DNA of 64,000 nucleotides from the NCBI RefSeq assembly GCF_003751385.1, contig NZ_RJVA01000011.1:62001-126000 (forward strand). Direction: 5' to 3'. Made by a program: the position numbers and the translations under genes. The stretch's first letter is position 1, and each line of letters starts with the position of its first letter. Below the pieces are notes generated by a model. That model was not told the origin of the DNA. It saw only the letters and a list, made by a program, of their open reading frames with translations, and did no database searches. Shown here piece by piece: positions 33,133 through 43,183 of the stretch. This DNA comes from Desulfosoma caldarium. Its GTDB lineage: Bacteria; Desulfobacterota; Syntrophobacteria; Syntrophobacterales; DSM-9756.

Positions 33133-34305
33133 ATGGATCGCAACGGAGCGACCCCAGGCATGATGCCCTATGGACCTTCAGAAAGAGGCGAGGCGCCGAC
33201 TGCAGCGCTGTGGAGTCCATCCGGACAGATCTGGGCCCTCGTGTTGTTGCTCATGGCCTTTAGCATCCTGATGGTGTGGAGCGCCAGTGTGTCCACGGGC
33301 ATGCGGCAAGAGGGTTTTTTGAGTGGAGTGCCGTCTTATCCCGTCAAGCAGGCGATTTTTGCCGCCCTGGGTGTGGCGCTCATCCTATTTTTTGAGCGGT
33401 TTCCCTATCGAGTTTTCTTGCCGTTGTGCAAGGTTCTTCTGTTGGGAATGGTCCTGGCTTTGGTTCTTGTGCTGATTCCTGGCTTTGGGGTGGAAATCAA
33501 TCGAGCGCGCCGGTGGTTCGCCGTAGGGTCGTTTCTCGTGCAACCGTCGGAATACGCAAAGGTGGGGTGGGTGATCTATCTAAGCGGCTACCTGACCCGA
33601 AAAAAGGACCGTTTGGATCGTTTGTTTTCTGGCCTTGGGCCCTCCTTGTGCGCTCTTGGCCTTGTGTGCGTCCTTTTGCTTTTGGAACCCGATTTCGGTA
33701 CCTGCGCCATTCTGGTCGGGGTGAGTTTCGTGCTGTGGACGGCGGGCGGCGTGCCGTGGCGACACCTTTTTCTTTTCGTTCCTTTAGCGGGACTTGCCTT
33801 GGGGGCCTTGGTGATCTTTTCCCCGTACCGGCTCACCCGGCTCATGGCCTTTCTGAATCCCTGGACCGATCCCCTGGACAGCGGCTACAACCTCATTCAG
33901 TCCCTCATTGCTGTTGGATCCGGTGGACTTTGGGGCAAGGGTCTCGGTGCCGGGCAACAAAAACTTTTTTATCTGCCGGAACCCTTCACGGATTTCATCG
34001 TTGCGGTCATGGCCGAGGAATTGGGTTTTGTGGGCATGTTGTTCCTAACGGCCGTGGTGCTGTTTTTGTTCTGGAGAGGCCTTGGTGTGGCCTTGAATGC
34101 CGTGGACGACTTGGGGGGCCTTCTTGCCTTGGGTCTGACCTTTCTCATCGTCTTTCAAGCCTGGTTCAATATCGGCGTGGTCTTGGGTTTGTTCCCCACC
34201 AAGGGACTGACGTGCCCTTTTCTGTCCTATGGGGGCAGTTCCCTGACCGCCAACTGCATCGCCGTCGGCATCATTTTGAGTGTGGCGCGGCGGGCTCGTT
34301 TGTGA
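33133..34305 (+). CDS. ftsW: SEDS-family peptidoglycan glycosyltransferase FtsW
   Basis: 390 residues with about ten membrane segments. Family motifs are RRWFAVGSFLVQPSEYAKVG (with the catalytic-region Asp nearby), NPWTDPLDSGYNLIQSLIAV, LPEPFTDFIVAVMAEELGF and, near the end, LTCPFLSYGGSSLTANCIAV. FtsW polymerises lipid II at the septum together with the class b PBP encoded upstream. The N-terminal 35 residues are hydrophilic. It is followed by murC after 9 bases, with no murG between them. Confidence 0.94.
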   Translation: MDRNGATPGMMPYGPSERGEAPTAALWSPSGQIWALVLLLMAFSILMVWSASVSTGMRQEGFLSGVPSYPVKQAIFAALGVALILFFERFPYRVFLPLCKVLLLGMVLALVLVLIPGFGVEINRARRWFAVGSFLVQPSEYAKVGWVIYLSGYLTRKKDRLDRLFSGLGPSLCALGLVCVLLLLEPDFGTCAILVGVSFVLWTAGGVPWRHLFLFVPLAGLALGALVIFSPYRLTRLMAFLNPWTDPLDSGYNLIQSLIAVGSGGLWGKGLGAGQQKLFYLPEPFTDFIVAVMAEELGFVGMLFLTAVVLFLFWRGLGVALNAVDDLGGLLALGLTFLIVFQAWFNIGVVLGLFPTKGLTCPFLSYGGSSLTANCIAVGIILSVARRARL

Positions 34306-34314
34306 GGAAGCCTC

Positions 34315-35724
34315 GTGTACAAGCGGTACCAACATATTCATTTTGTGGGCATTGGCGGCATCGGCATGAGCGGCATTGCCGAACTGCTGCTCAATCTGGG
34401 CTATCGCGTCAGTGGCTCGGACCTTCGAGAAAGCGAGACGACCCAAAGGCTTCGTCAGTTAGGGGCCGAAATTCATATCGGTCACCATGAAAGCCATGTG
34501 CAGGGGGCCGACGTGGTGGTGTTATCGTCGGCCGTGGCGGAAAGTAATGCCGAGGTGATGGCGGCGAGGAAAATGGGTAAGGTGCCCGTCATTCGCCGAG
34601 CGGAAATGCTCGCCGAACTGATGCGCCTCAAGTACGCCGTGCTTGTGGCCGGCGCTCACGGAAAAACCACGACCACATCCATGGTGGCCACGGTGCTTGC
34701 TCGAGGCGGCCTGGACCCCACAGTCGTCATCGGCGGCAAGCTGAACGCGTGGGGCACCAACGCCAAACTGGGCGCCGGCGATTTTATGGTGGCCGAAGCA
34801 GATGAAAGTGATGGGACCTTCTTGATGCTTTCACCCACCATTGCCGTGGTGACCAATATCGATTGGGAGCACGTGGATTTTTATCGCGACTTGGAACACA
34901 TTCGTGAAACCTTTTTGCAGTTTATCAATAAGGTTCCATTTTACGGTCAGGCGGTCCTGTGTCTCGAAGATGAAAACATTCAGCACCTCTTGCCTCGAAT
35001 TCAAAAAAGGTTTGTCACCTACGGTTTTTCATCGCAGGCCGATTTTCAGGCGAGGCAGGTGACGTTGGATGGTTTGGGGTGCCGGTACCGGGCCTATCAT
35101 AAGGACTGCGAACTGGGAGAGATGGTACTGCCGCTGCCTGGCCGACACAATGTGCTCAATTCCCTGGCGGCCGTCGCGGTGGCCTTGGAGCTGGAGTTGG
35201 ACTGGGAGGCCATTCGGTTGGGGATTCAGGACATGACCGGAGTCCAACGGCGGTTCCAAATCAAGGGCGAACGGGCCGGAGTGCTGGTTTTGGACGACTA
35301 CGGACATCATCCCACGGAAATTCGTGCGGTGTTAAAAGCCCTGACCGAAAGCTACCCACATCGGCGAAAAATTGTGGTGTTTCAGCCGCATCGTTACACG
35401 CGTACTCGCGGGCTTTTGGACCAGTTTGCGACCTGCTTTTACCAGTCCGACATTCTGTTCCTGACGGAGATTTATGCTGCCGGTGAACCTCCCATTGAAG
35501 GAGTCACGGGGCGGCGCCTTGCGGACGAGGTGGCCAAATATGGCCATCACGACATCACCTTTTGTCCGACGCTTGAAGAGGTCACGAAAGCTCTTGTGCA
35601 GCGGGTTCAACCCGGCGATGTGGTCATGACGCTGGGTGCCGGCAATGTGTGGCAGGTGGGGGAATGGCTCCTGGAGCAACTGACAGGGAACGGCCCAAAG
35701 GTGTTTCGGGGAGTGTCCTGCTGA
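34315..35724 (+). CDS. murC: UDP-N-acetylmuramate-L-alanine ligase MurC
   Basis: 469 residues from GTG 34315. HFVGIGGIGMSGIAELLLNL is the MurC opening and VVLSSAVAESNAEV follows. The ATP loop is VAGAHGKTTTTSMVATVL. EADESDGTFLMLSP and NIDWEHVDFY are catalytic blocks; LDDYGHHPTEIRAVLKAL is the C-terminal signature. It joins L-Ala to UDP-MurNAc, the first Mur ligase step. Its TGA overlaps the murB ATG. Confidence 0.95.
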   Translation: MYKRYQHIHFVGIGGIGMSGIAELLLNLGYRVSGSDLRESETTQRLRQLGAEIHIGHHESHVQGADVVVLSSAVAESNAEVMAARKMGKVPVIRRAEMLAELMRLKYAVLVAGAHGKTTTTSMVATVLARGGLDPTVVIGGKLNAWGTNAKLGAGDFMVAEADESDGTFLMLSPTIAVVTNIDWEHVDFYRDLEHIRETFLQFINKVPFYGQAVLCLEDENIQHLLPRIQKRFVTYGFSSQADFQARQVTLDGLGCRYRAYHKDCELGEMVLPLPGRHNVLNSLAAVAVALELELDWEAIRLGIQDMTGVQRRFQIKGERAGVLVLDDYGHHPTEIRAVLKALTESYPHRRKIVVFQPHRYTRTRGLLDQFATCFYQSDILFLTEIYAAGEPPIEGVTGRRLADEVAKYGHHDITFCPTLEEVTKALVQRVQPGDVVMTLGAGNVWQVGEWLLEQLTGNGPKVFRGVSC

Positions 35725-36635
35725 TGGAATGGACCCGCCTCCTAGGAGATCTTGGTGAGGATGTGGAGGTGCAGTGGAATGTGCCGGCCTCCAGGTTGAG
35801 CACCTTTCGTGTGGGCGGATCCGTTCAATGCGTGGTGCAACCCAAAACCGAAGCGTCCTTGAAAGCGGTGCTTCAGAGGTTAAGGGGCGAAGGCGTGCCC
35901 TGGACCATTCTCGGGAGAGGCAGCAATGTCCTATTGCCGGACGGCCTGTGGCATCGGGTGGTGATTTTGCTGGATCGCTGTTGCACCCAGTTGCGGTGGA
36001 AGCCTTGGGATCATCGATCTGGAACCATGACGGCGGGTGCTGGCATACGCCTGGCCCAGTTGCTCAAACTGTCCATGCGTCACGGCTGGACCGGGCTGGA
36101 ATTTCTTGCGGGCATCCCTGCATCCGTTGGTGGCGCGGTCATGATGAACGCGGGAACACGAAAGGGATCCATTGCCGATGTGTTGCAGAGGGTGAGGATT
36201 CTTGACAAGGACCTTCAGGAACAGATGCTGCCCCGCACCGCCTTGCCCATGGGGTATCGATGCGGCGGGCTGCCTCAGGACGCGGTGGTCTTGGAAGCGG
36301 ATTTTCGAGTCACGGAGGCCATGCCCCATCGAGTGGCTCGAAAGATTGCGCGAATTCTTAGAGAGCGCCGCCAAAACCAGCCTCTTCGATGGCCTTCCGC
36401 CGGTTGCGTTTTTAAAAATCCGGGATCCCAATCGGCCGGCGCCCTCATTGATCGAGCAGGATTCAAGGGATTTCGCATCGGCGATGCGGAAGTTTCGCCG
36501 GTGCACGCCAATTGGATCGTCAATCGCGGTCAAGCCACGCGGGATGATGTGCTTCACGTCATCGAGGCTGTGCGCCAAGGGGTTCGCGAGCGTTTTGGCG
36601 TGGACTTGGAATTGGAAGTGCAGGTCCTGGAATGA
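35724..36635 (+). CDS. murB: UDP-N-acetylenolpyruvoylglucosamine reductase MurB
   Basis: 303 residues from ATG 35724, which overlaps the murC stop (TGATG), with GGGGAG about 10 bases upstream. The frame is open back to 35649, but that part lies inside murC. The FAD site is ILGRGSNVLLPDGLW, with GLEFLAGIPASVGGAVMMNA. The proton-donor Ser lies in PSAGCVFKNP and the catalytic Glu in AEVSPVHANWIVN. It reduces the enolpyruvyl group with NADPH to make UDP-MurNAc. Confidence 0.94.
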   Translation: MEWTRLLGDLGEDVEVQWNVPASRLSTFRVGGSVQCVVQPKTEASLKAVLQRLRGEGVPWTILGRGSNVLLPDGLWHRVVILLDRCCTQLRWKPWDHRSGTMTAGAGIRLAQLLKLSMRHGWTGLEFLAGIPASVGGAVMMNAGTRKGSIADVLQRVRILDKDLQEQMLPRTALPMGYRCGGLPQDAVVLEADFRVTEAMPHRVARKIARILRERRQNQPLRWPSAGCVFKNPGSQSAGALIDRAGFKGFRIGDAEVSPVHANWIVNRGQATRDDVLHVIEAVRQGVRERFGVDLELEVQVLE

Positions 36636-37465
36636 TGCGGCCCAGGAAAAATCGATACCGTAAGAATCCACGTCGCGTGGGAGGACCGATTCATTGGGTG
36701 TTGGTTCTTTTGGCACTGGGAGTTGTCCTGGGAGCTGCGCTGGGCATAAGTTGCCTTTTTTGTCGAGCTTATGCGGCTCTTTTGGACGCACCTCTGCTGA
36801 GGGTGAAGAGTATCGAAATACGAGGGACGGTAAGGCTGAATCGAAAAACCGTTCTGGATACCTTGGGCGTTCCCAAGGGGACCAGCATGCTCAGGCTGCG
36901 GCTGGACGTCTTGGCCCAGCGGCTCGAAAGGCTTTCGTGGGTCAAATCGGCTCAGGTGGCCCTGGATCCCAGCGGCCGGCTCGTGGTCATGATCGGTGAG
37001 CGCAAGCCCGTGGCGGTGGTCATGGGAGCGCGCCCTCTGCTCATGGACGAAGAGGGCTGGCTGTTTATGGAGGTTAAGGTCGAATCTTACATGGAACTGC
37101 CCTATGTGACCAAAGTGGGCTCGAGAAAACCCGCACTGGGAGAGCGCGTTCCGGAGGCCTTTCTTGAGGTCTTTCATGAGCTTCTCAGGGCCTTGAAGGG
37201 TGTGTCGGGTCTGGGCGTCCAATTTGTGTCAGAAATTCTATGGGATCCATTGGAAGGCGTCTCGATTTATGCCAATCCCACAGGAACTCGTATCCATCTT
37301 GGAAATGGGGATTTTTTGCTGAAGATGCAACGCATGCGGAGAGCTCTCAGAGAAGTGGAGCGTCGCATGGGTGCGGCCGCCTTGGATGGGCTGCAGGCTA
37401 TGGATCTGTCCTATCCCGATCGAGCCTACATTCAGGGCCGATTTCAGAAGGGGCAAGGCGTGTGA
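36632..37465 (+). CDS. ftsQ: Cell division protein FtsQ
   Basis: 277 residues. A basic N-terminus (MMRPRKNRYRKNPRR) precedes one membrane segment, WVLVLLALGVVLGAALGISC. The POTRA domain begins LRVKSIEIRGTVRLNRKTVL and ends near VGERKP-like ERKPVAVVMG. A beta domain then runs to the end. FtsQ holds FtsB and FtsL in the divisome. Its ATG overlaps the murB stop. Confidence 0.92.
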   Translation: MMRPRKNRYRKNPRRVGGPIHWVLVLLALGVVLGAALGISCLFCRAYAALLDAPLLRVKSIEIRGTVRLNRKTVLDTLGVPKGTSMLRLRLDVLAQRLERLSWVKSAQVALDPSGRLVVMIGERKPVAVVMGARPLLMDEEGWLFMEVKVESYMELPYVTKVGSRKPALGERVPEAFLEVFHELLRALKGVSGLGVQFVSEILWDPLEGVSIYANPTGTRIHLGNGDFLLKMQRMRRALREVERRMGAAALDGLQAMDLSYPDRAYIQGRFQKGQGV

Positions 37466-37513
37466 ACTAGCGTTCAGCCTCGGCGCCATGGAAACCTTAA
37501 GGGTCACGAGGGA

Positions 37514-38740
37514 ATGATGGCAAGAAGAGATGACCTGATCGTCGGCTTGGATCTCGGGACCACCAAGGTGTGTGTCGTGGTCGGGGAAATGACACCCGAA
37601 GGGATTGATATCGTCGGGGTGGGAACGACGCCTTCGGTGGGCATGCGCGGCGGTGTGGTGGTCAACATCGATCAAACGGTCAACGCCATTCGCAAGGCGG
37701 TCAGCGAAGCGGAAAGGATGGCAGGGTGCCAGATTTCTTCCGTGTATACCAGCGTGGGCGGAACGCACATTACGAGCCTCAACAGCCATGGGGTGATTGC
37801 TATCAAGAGCCGCGAGGTGACGCGAACGGATGTGGAACGGGTCCTGGAAGCGGCCAAGGCCATCGCCATGCCTTTTGACCGCCGTGTTCTGCACGTGTTG
37901 CCCCAGCAATACATCGTGGACGATCAGGAAGGCATTCAGGACCCTTTGGGCATGTCCGGCGTGCGTCTGGAAGCCAAAGTGCACATTGTCACAGGAGTCT
38001 TCAGCGCCTTGCAAAACATCGTCAAGTGCTGTGAACGGGCCGGATTGCATGTGTTGGATATTGTGATGGAATCCTTGGCTTCCAGTGAGTCGGTTTTGGA
38101 TCCCGATGAGAAGCATTTGGGCGTAGCTCTGGTGGACATGGGCGGAGGCACCACCAGTGTTGCCGTCTTTCGAGAACAGGCGATTCGGTATTCTTCGGTG
38201 ATCGGCCTGGGTGGCAACCATGTGACATCCGATATTTCTGTGGGACTTCGCACGGCGATCGATGAGGCAGAAAAGATTAAGCGCCAATACGGATGCGCGA
38301 CGATTGAGCGCGTGGATCCTCAAGAAGTGATCGCCGTGGGTTCCGTAGGCGGCCAAAAACCTCGAGAATTGGCGCGCTCTATCTTGGCGGAAATCATCGA
38401 GGCACGCGTGGAAGAAATCTTGAAGGTCACAGAATTGGAGCTCATTCGCTCAGGCTACACGGAATTCCTTCACGCGGGCGTGGTGCTCACAGGAGGGGTA
38501 TCCCTACTGCCGGGGATTCGGGATTTGGCGGAGCGTGTTTTTGACCTGCCGGTGCGCATAGGGGTTCCTTACCGTTTTGGTGGTTTGGGCGACGTGGTGA
38601 AAAACCCGATCTATGCCACGGCGACGGGGCTTTTGCTTTACGGATGGCAACACGGGCCGAGACTGCGCCAAAGATCCTCGGAAGAGTCCTGGTGGCATCG
38701 AGGGTGGGCCTTTCTCAAGAACCTTTTTAAAGAGTTTTGA
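37514..38740 (+). CDS. ftsA: Cell division protein FtsA
   Basis: 408 residues from ATG 37514 (GAGGG just upstream). The actin-like ATPase motifs are LIVGLDLGTTKVCVVVGE, VALVDMGGGTTSVAVF and VVLTGGVSLLPGI. The 1C domain reads VVVNIDQTVNAIRKAV and on. The C-terminal helix WHRGWAFLKNLFKEF is the amphipathic membrane anchor. FtsA tethers FtsZ filaments to the membrane. Confidence 0.95.
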   Translation: MMARRDDLIVGLDLGTTKVCVVVGEMTPEGIDIVGVGTTPSVGMRGGVVVNIDQTVNAIRKAVSEAERMAGCQISSVYTSVGGTHITSLNSHGVIAIKSREVTRTDVERVLEAAKAIAMPFDRRVLHVLPQQYIVDDQEGIQDPLGMSGVRLEAKVHIVTGVFSALQNIVKCCERAGLHVLDIVMESLASSESVLDPDEKHLGVALVDMGGGTTSVAVFREQAIRYSSVIGLGGNHVTSDISVGLRTAIDEAEKIKRQYGCATIERVDPQEVIAVGSVGGQKPRELARSILAEIIEARVEEILKVTELELIRSGYTEFLHAGVVLTGGVSLLPGIRDLAERVFDLPVRIGVPYRFGGLGDVVKNPIYATATGLLLYGWQHGPRLRQRSSEESWWHRGWAFLKNLFKEF

Positions 38741-38859
38741 ATTTTCAGGCCTATGATCTGCCCTTTCCTGGGGCGTTCAAGGTCTGGGCACGGTGAACGG
38801 GGTCGCGCCGAGGCGCGGCGGGACGGGCAACGTCAACGGCAAGACAAAGGGGAGTCGCT

Positions 38860-40053
38860 ATGGAAAGCAAACCGATTCATGGAGCACGCATCAAGGTCTT
38901 AGGAATTGGTGGTGGGGGCGGCAACGCTGTGAACAACATGATCGCCGCAGGCATGGAAGGGGTTGAATTCATCGCGGCGAACACGGACTTTCAGGTCTTG
39001 GAAAGAAACATGGCCTCTGTGCACGTGCAGCTGGGCACCAACCTCACCAAAGGTTTGGGCGCCGGAGGCGATCCGGAAAAAGGCGCCAAGGCCACGGAAG
39101 AAGATTTGGACAAGATTCGTGAAGCGCTACAAGGCAGCGATATGGTCTTCATCACTGCAGGTCTTGGTGGAGGGACCGGCACGGGTGGAGCGCCCATCAT
39201 CGCTAAAGTGTGCAAGGAACTGGGAGCCTTGACGGTGGCTGTTGTCACCAAGCCCTTTAGTTTTGAAGGTAAAGTGCGGCAACGCAACGCCGAACAGGGA
39301 CTCAAAGCCCTGGGGGAAGTGGTGGATACCCTCATTAGCATTCCCAACGACCGGCTGAGCAGTCTGGCCGATCGACGCGCCACTCTTCTTGAAATGTTCC
39401 GTAAAGCAGACGATGTGCTCCTGCACGCCGTCAAAGGCATTTCCGATCTCATCATGAATCCGGGTTTGATTAATGTGGACTTTGCGGATGTGAAGACCGT
39501 CATGAGCGAGATGGGCTTGGCCATGATGGGTACAGGCGTGGCGAAGGGAGAAAACCGAGCCGCCATGGCGGCGCAAATGGCCATTTCCAGTCCGCTTCTG
39601 GAAGACATTTCCATTCACGGAGCTCGCGCGGCCCTTATCAACATCTGTGCCGGTCCGGATCTGGCCATGTACGAGTTTGAAGAAGCGTCCACGATCATTT
39701 ACAATGAAGTGGACAACGAAGCGCAGATCATTTTGGGCACGACTATTGACGAGACCATGGGCGATGAGCTGCGGGTGACCGTGATCGCCACGGGCATTGG
39801 CCAGCCTAAGCAGCAAGCCAAGCGCGATATGTCCCGGATTACAAGGCTTCGACAGGAATCGGCGGTGGAACCCATTATGCCTCACGTGCCGGAAGCCACG
39901 GTGTTGCCGGCCGCGGCCAGCGCTCCTATTCGGGATGATTTGATTCTTGAGGATCGTCCCAGGAAGAGGAGTTTCTTCAAGAGACTGACAGGAGGATCGG
40001 TCGACGAGGAGGATTGGAACATTCCCACATTCATTCGCAAACAAGCCGACTGA
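38860..40053 (+). CDS. ftsZ: Cell division protein FtsZ
   Basis: 397 residues. The GTP-binding loops are IGGGGGNAVNNMI, AANTDFQVL and the tubulin signature ITAGLGGGTGTGGAPIIA. The T7 catalytic loop is NVDFADVKTVM. The C-terminal peptide EDWNIPTFIRKQAD binds FtsA and other partners. It forms the Z ring and closes the dcw cluster. A gap of 119 bases to ftsA could hold a separate promoter; none was identified with confidence. Confidence 0.96.
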   Translation: MESKPIHGARIKVLGIGGGGGNAVNNMIAAGMEGVEFIAANTDFQVLERNMASVHVQLGTNLTKGLGAGGDPEKGAKATEEDLDKIREALQGSDMVFITAGLGGGTGTGGAPIIAKVCKELGALTVAVVTKPFSFEGKVRQRNAEQGLKALGEVVDTLISIPNDRLSSLADRRATLLEMFRKADDVLLHAVKGISDLIMNPGLINVDFADVKTVMSEMGLAMMGTGVAKGENRAAMAAQMAISSPLLEDISIHGARAALINICAGPDLAMYEFEEASTIIYNEVDNEAQIILGTTIDETMGDELRVTVIATGIGQPKQQAKRDMSRITRLRQESAVEPIMPHVPEATVLPAAASAPIRDDLILEDRPRKRSFFKRLTGGSVDEEDWNIPTFIRKQAD

Positions 40054-40266
40054 GGTTTTGGGTCTTTCCGTGGCATGACTCCCCGTCCTATGGCCACAAG
40101 GGAGCGGGATAGGAGCCCCGAGTGAGTGCCCGCGCGGCGGTTCCTTCCCGCTTCTCAGGAAGCGAGAGAAGGGACGCTCTTGCCTTCAAGGCATGGGCAG
40201 GCGGGTTTGCGGCTTTAGCGTGCGGGCGATGGGGGACTGTTCCGAAGGAGTCGTCGGCCTCGCACG

Positions 40267-42033
40267 TTGATGCGTTGGAAGCAGAGGCAACTTTCACAGA
40301 TTCGGCTGACCAGAGAAAAGTCCTTGATCTCCCGAAATCCGGGAGGATCTATCCATATTGTTCTCGCATTTCCTAACACTTACCATGTTGGCATGTCCAA
40401 CCTGGGGTTTCAGACCGCCTATCGGCTTTTCAATGACATTCCTTTCGTGACGTGCGAACGGGTTTTTTATCCCGACCCGGAGATTCGCGCAAAGTGCCGT
40501 TCGGGCAGAGCACAGCTACTCTCCATGGAGTCGTCCCGGCCTTTGACGGATTTTCACCTCATCGCCTTTTCGGTCTCTTTTGAAAATGATTATCCGGCCA
40601 TTTTGGAAATGCTTCATTGGGCGGGGCTTTCGGTACGAAGTGCCGACCGCCATGAGACGGACCCTTTGGTTGCTGCCGGAGGCGTCGCAGTCTTATTAAA
40701 TCCGGAACCCTTGGCCGATTTTATGGATTTTTTCTTCATCGGCGAGGCCGAAGGCCTTGTAAATCCTTTTGTGCGTCACTGGATCGATGCGCAGGGGGCA
40801 TCGCGCCGCGAAATATTGGAGTATTTGGCTGAACACTGCCCCGGCCTTTATGTGCCTCGGCTGTATACACCCGTCTATGGGTCAACGGGCGTTCTGCAGA
40901 GCATACAGCCCAAGGGAAAGGTTCCGACAAGGGTCCGAGCCGTCAAGGTGGGTTTGGACTCCATAGAACCTGCCCATTCGGTTTTGGTCACCAAAGAGAC
41001 GGAATTTTCCGAGACGGCTCTGATCGAGATTGGCCGCGGCTGTGGTCGCGGCTGCCGGTTTTGTGCGGCGGGATTTATTTACAGGCCCCCTCGGTTTCAC
41101 ACCCTCGAGGCCATAAGCCGCCTTGTGGCCGAGTGGATGCCCCATACGGCGCGCATCGGTCTCGTCAGCCCGGCCGTCTCCGATTATCCAGAACTGAATG
41201 AACTTTGCCACCGCCTTTTGGACTGGAACCTGCAAGTGCATTTTTCCTCCCTGCGGGCGGACAAGGTGTCCCCGGACATTTTAATGGCTTTGGGGGAAAG
41301 CGGCTTGAAAGCCGTTGCCATAGCCCCCGAAGCGGGTTCCGAACGCTTGCGGGCCGTGATCGGCAAGCACCTCACGGACGAGAATGTCCTTTCGGCTGCG
41401 GAGCGCCTCACGGCGTGTGGTGTTCAGCATTTGAAGCTTTATTTTATGATCGGGTTGCCTTTGGAGACCCGTGAAGATCTGGCGGCCACGGTGGATTTGG
41501 TCAAAAGGGTCAAGCACCGGGTGCTGGAGCGCAGTCGAGGCCAAAAGAAACTGGGGGAGATCACCTTGAGTGTTCATTCTTTCGTCCCCAAGCCGTTCAC
41601 GCCTTTTCAATGGGCGCCCTTTGCGGGGGTGAGTGAGCTCAAAGCCAAGGCCAAATGGCTCAAGCATGCTCTGGGCAAAGTCGCCAATGTGCGCGTCCAT
41701 TTCGATCTACCCAAATGGGCTTATGTGCAGGCGATGCTGAGCCGAGGAGACCGTCGGGTGGGTGACCTGCTGGAAAAGGTCGCACTCAAGGGCATGAGTT
41801 GGACCCAGGTGGCCAGAGAATCGGTGCTGAATCCGGATTTTTGGGTGATGCGGGAAAGGGATCCGGACGAAGTTTTTCCATGGGAGATCGTGGATCACGG
41901 CGTCAAGCGAGCTTTCCTGCGTTCTCAATACGAAAGAGCCATGCGTGGCCTTGCCTCGGAACCCTGCGTTCAAGAACCGGGGTGCCATATCTGTGGCGCA
42001 TGTGGGCGTGCCCATGCCGAGGGTCCATCGTGA
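40267..42033 (+). CDS. Radical SAM protein of unknown substrate (TIGR03960-like architecture)
   Basis: 588 residues; the start is TTG 40267 or ATG 40270 and neither has a good SD. Residues 25-200 resemble a B12-binding-like domain (HIVLAFPNTYHVGMSNLGFQ). The radical SAM cluster is GRGCGRGCRFCAAGF (CxxxCxxC). KAVAIAPEAGSERLRAVIGK and YFMIGLPLETREDLAATV are TIM-barrel motifs. Near the C-terminus GCHICGACG adds a CxxCxxC triad that might hold an auxiliary cluster. The role is unknown. It follows ftsZ after a gap of 213 bases. Confidence 0.82.
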   Translation: MMRWKQRQLSQIRLTREKSLISRNPGGSIHIVLAFPNTYHVGMSNLGFQTAYRLFNDIPFVTCERVFYPDPEIRAKCRSGRAQLLSMESSRPLTDFHLIAFSVSFENDYPAILEMLHWAGLSVRSADRHETDPLVAAGGVAVLLNPEPLADFMDFFFIGEAEGLVNPFVRHWIDAQGASRREILEYLAEHCPGLYVPRLYTPVYGSTGVLQSIQPKGKVPTRVRAVKVGLDSIEPAHSVLVTKETEFSETALIEIGRGCGRGCRFCAAGFIYRPPRFHTLEAISRLVAEWMPHTARIGLVSPAVSDYPELNELCHRLLDWNLQVHFSSLRADKVSPDILMALGESGLKAVAIAPEAGSERLRAVIGKHLTDENVLSAAERLTACGVQHLKLYFMIGLPLETREDLAATVDLVKRVKHRVLERSRGQKKLGEITLSVHSFVPKPFTPFQWAPFAGVSELKAKAKWLKHALGKVANVRVHFDLPKWAYVQAMLSRGDRRVGDLLEKVALKGMSWTQVARESVLNPDFWVMRERDPDEVFPWEIVDHGVKRAFLRSQYERAMRGLASEPCVQEPGCHICGACGRAHAEGPS

Positions 42034-42200
42034 GAGGGCTGCGGGGATGGGCTTTCGAAGGATTTTTCTCCCGCGTTTTGTTCCTTGTGCTATTCTACAA
42101 AGCCAACTGAGGCCAAAGGGCTTTATGAGAGCCGATCTGGCGGGCACGCGGGCATCGCGTTAATGAGACCCGAAAATCTGACCCATGGAAGGACATCACC

Positions 42201-43112
42201 ATGACCTCAAACCTCAACGACTATTACGCCATCCTAGGGGTTTCTCCGAAAGCGTCGCCGGAGGAAATCAAAAGGGCCTTCAGAAAATTGGCTCTGGAAA
42301 CCCATCCGGATCGCAATCCGGGGGATCGCCAAGCGGAAGAACGATTCAAAAAGATCAATGAAGCTTACGGTGTGTTGTCAGATCCTCAAAAAAGGGCCGA
42401 ATACGACCGGTATCGGGTTATGAGTCATCGACCGGGCACCGTCCATGGACCTGCGGGCGGCTTTGGCTACAGTCAGGAAGAAATCTTTCGAGACTTTTTC
42501 ACAAGTCGACAGGCTCAGGAAATTTTTGCGGAAATGCGTCGAGAATTCGAGCGCATGGGCTTTCGGTTTGATGACAGTTTCTTGAACAACATCTTTTTTG
42601 GGGGCAGGACTTTTGTTTTTCGCGCCACCATGTGGGGCGGACCCGAAGGCGTGCGCGTTTATCGCTCCGCGGGTCGTTACGGCACGGAGTCCCCATCGAA
42701 GGGGCATGGGGATTTTTCCAAGCCTTCGTCCAAATCTTCGCTGGTCCTTCCCGTGCTTAAAATGGGAGCTTCGCTGCTCTATCAAGCCGGAAAAAACATG
42801 GGCAAGCGCTTGGTGCGCAAGGCCCTGGAATGGGTCGGTCTGGGAGACCAAGGACATGGCATCGGCGCAGATGGAGCAGGCGGTGCGGACGTGGTGTACC
42901 GGCTGACCATCGATCTGGAAGAAGCCATGCACGGAACGGTTCTGGAAGTGGCTTTACCCCATCTGGGTAACAAACGGGTGGCGGTCAGAATTCCTCCGGG
43001 CGTCTCCAGTGGCACGCGCCTGAGGCTCAAGAGTCTTGGAAAGACGATCCAGCATCACGGTTTGCCGGTGCAAGGCGATACCTACATTGAGCTGCGGGTC
43101 GAGGGCATGTGA
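42201..43112 (+). CDS. DnaJ/CbpA-like J-domain protein without zinc finger
   Basis: 303 residues (GGAAGGA 6 bases before the ATG). The J domain (residues 6-70) has the HPD motif in [12 protein letters not shown] Gly/Phe-rich stretch (80-140) and a spacer follow, then a single C-terminal substrate domain: [38 protein letters not shown] and GDTYIELRV. The Cys-rich zinc domain of DnaJ is missing and only one beta domain is seen, against two in CbpA. It probably serves DnaK with a restricted set of clients. Confidence 0.88.
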   Translation: MTSNLNDYYAILGVSPKASPEEIKRAFRKLALETHPDRNPGDRQAEERFKKINEAYGVLSDPQKRAEYDRYRVMSHRPGTVHGPAGGFGYSQEEIFRDFFTSRQAQEIFAEMRREFERMGFRFDDSFLNNIFFGGRTFVFRATMWGGPEGVRVYRSAGRYGTESPSKGHGDFSKPSSKSSLVLPVLKMGASLLYQAGKNMGKRLVRKALEWVGLGDQGHGIGADGAGGADVVYRLTIDLEEAMHGTVLEVALPHLGNKRVAVRIPPGVSSGTRLRLKSLGKTIQHHGLPVQGDTYIELRVEGM

Positions 43113-43183
43113 CAACGCTGTGACTTGGCTCTTGAAAGCCGACGCGAAGGGCCAATTTTTTGAAGAGAAAGGGGGTGTAAGCC

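Noticed and set aside
40122-40376. 84-codon frame from GTG 40122 with a fair SD (AGGAG)
   Set aside because: It is Ala/Arg-rich with no domain and overlaps the radical SAM gene in another frame. It is probably chance, though the SD leaves slight doubt.
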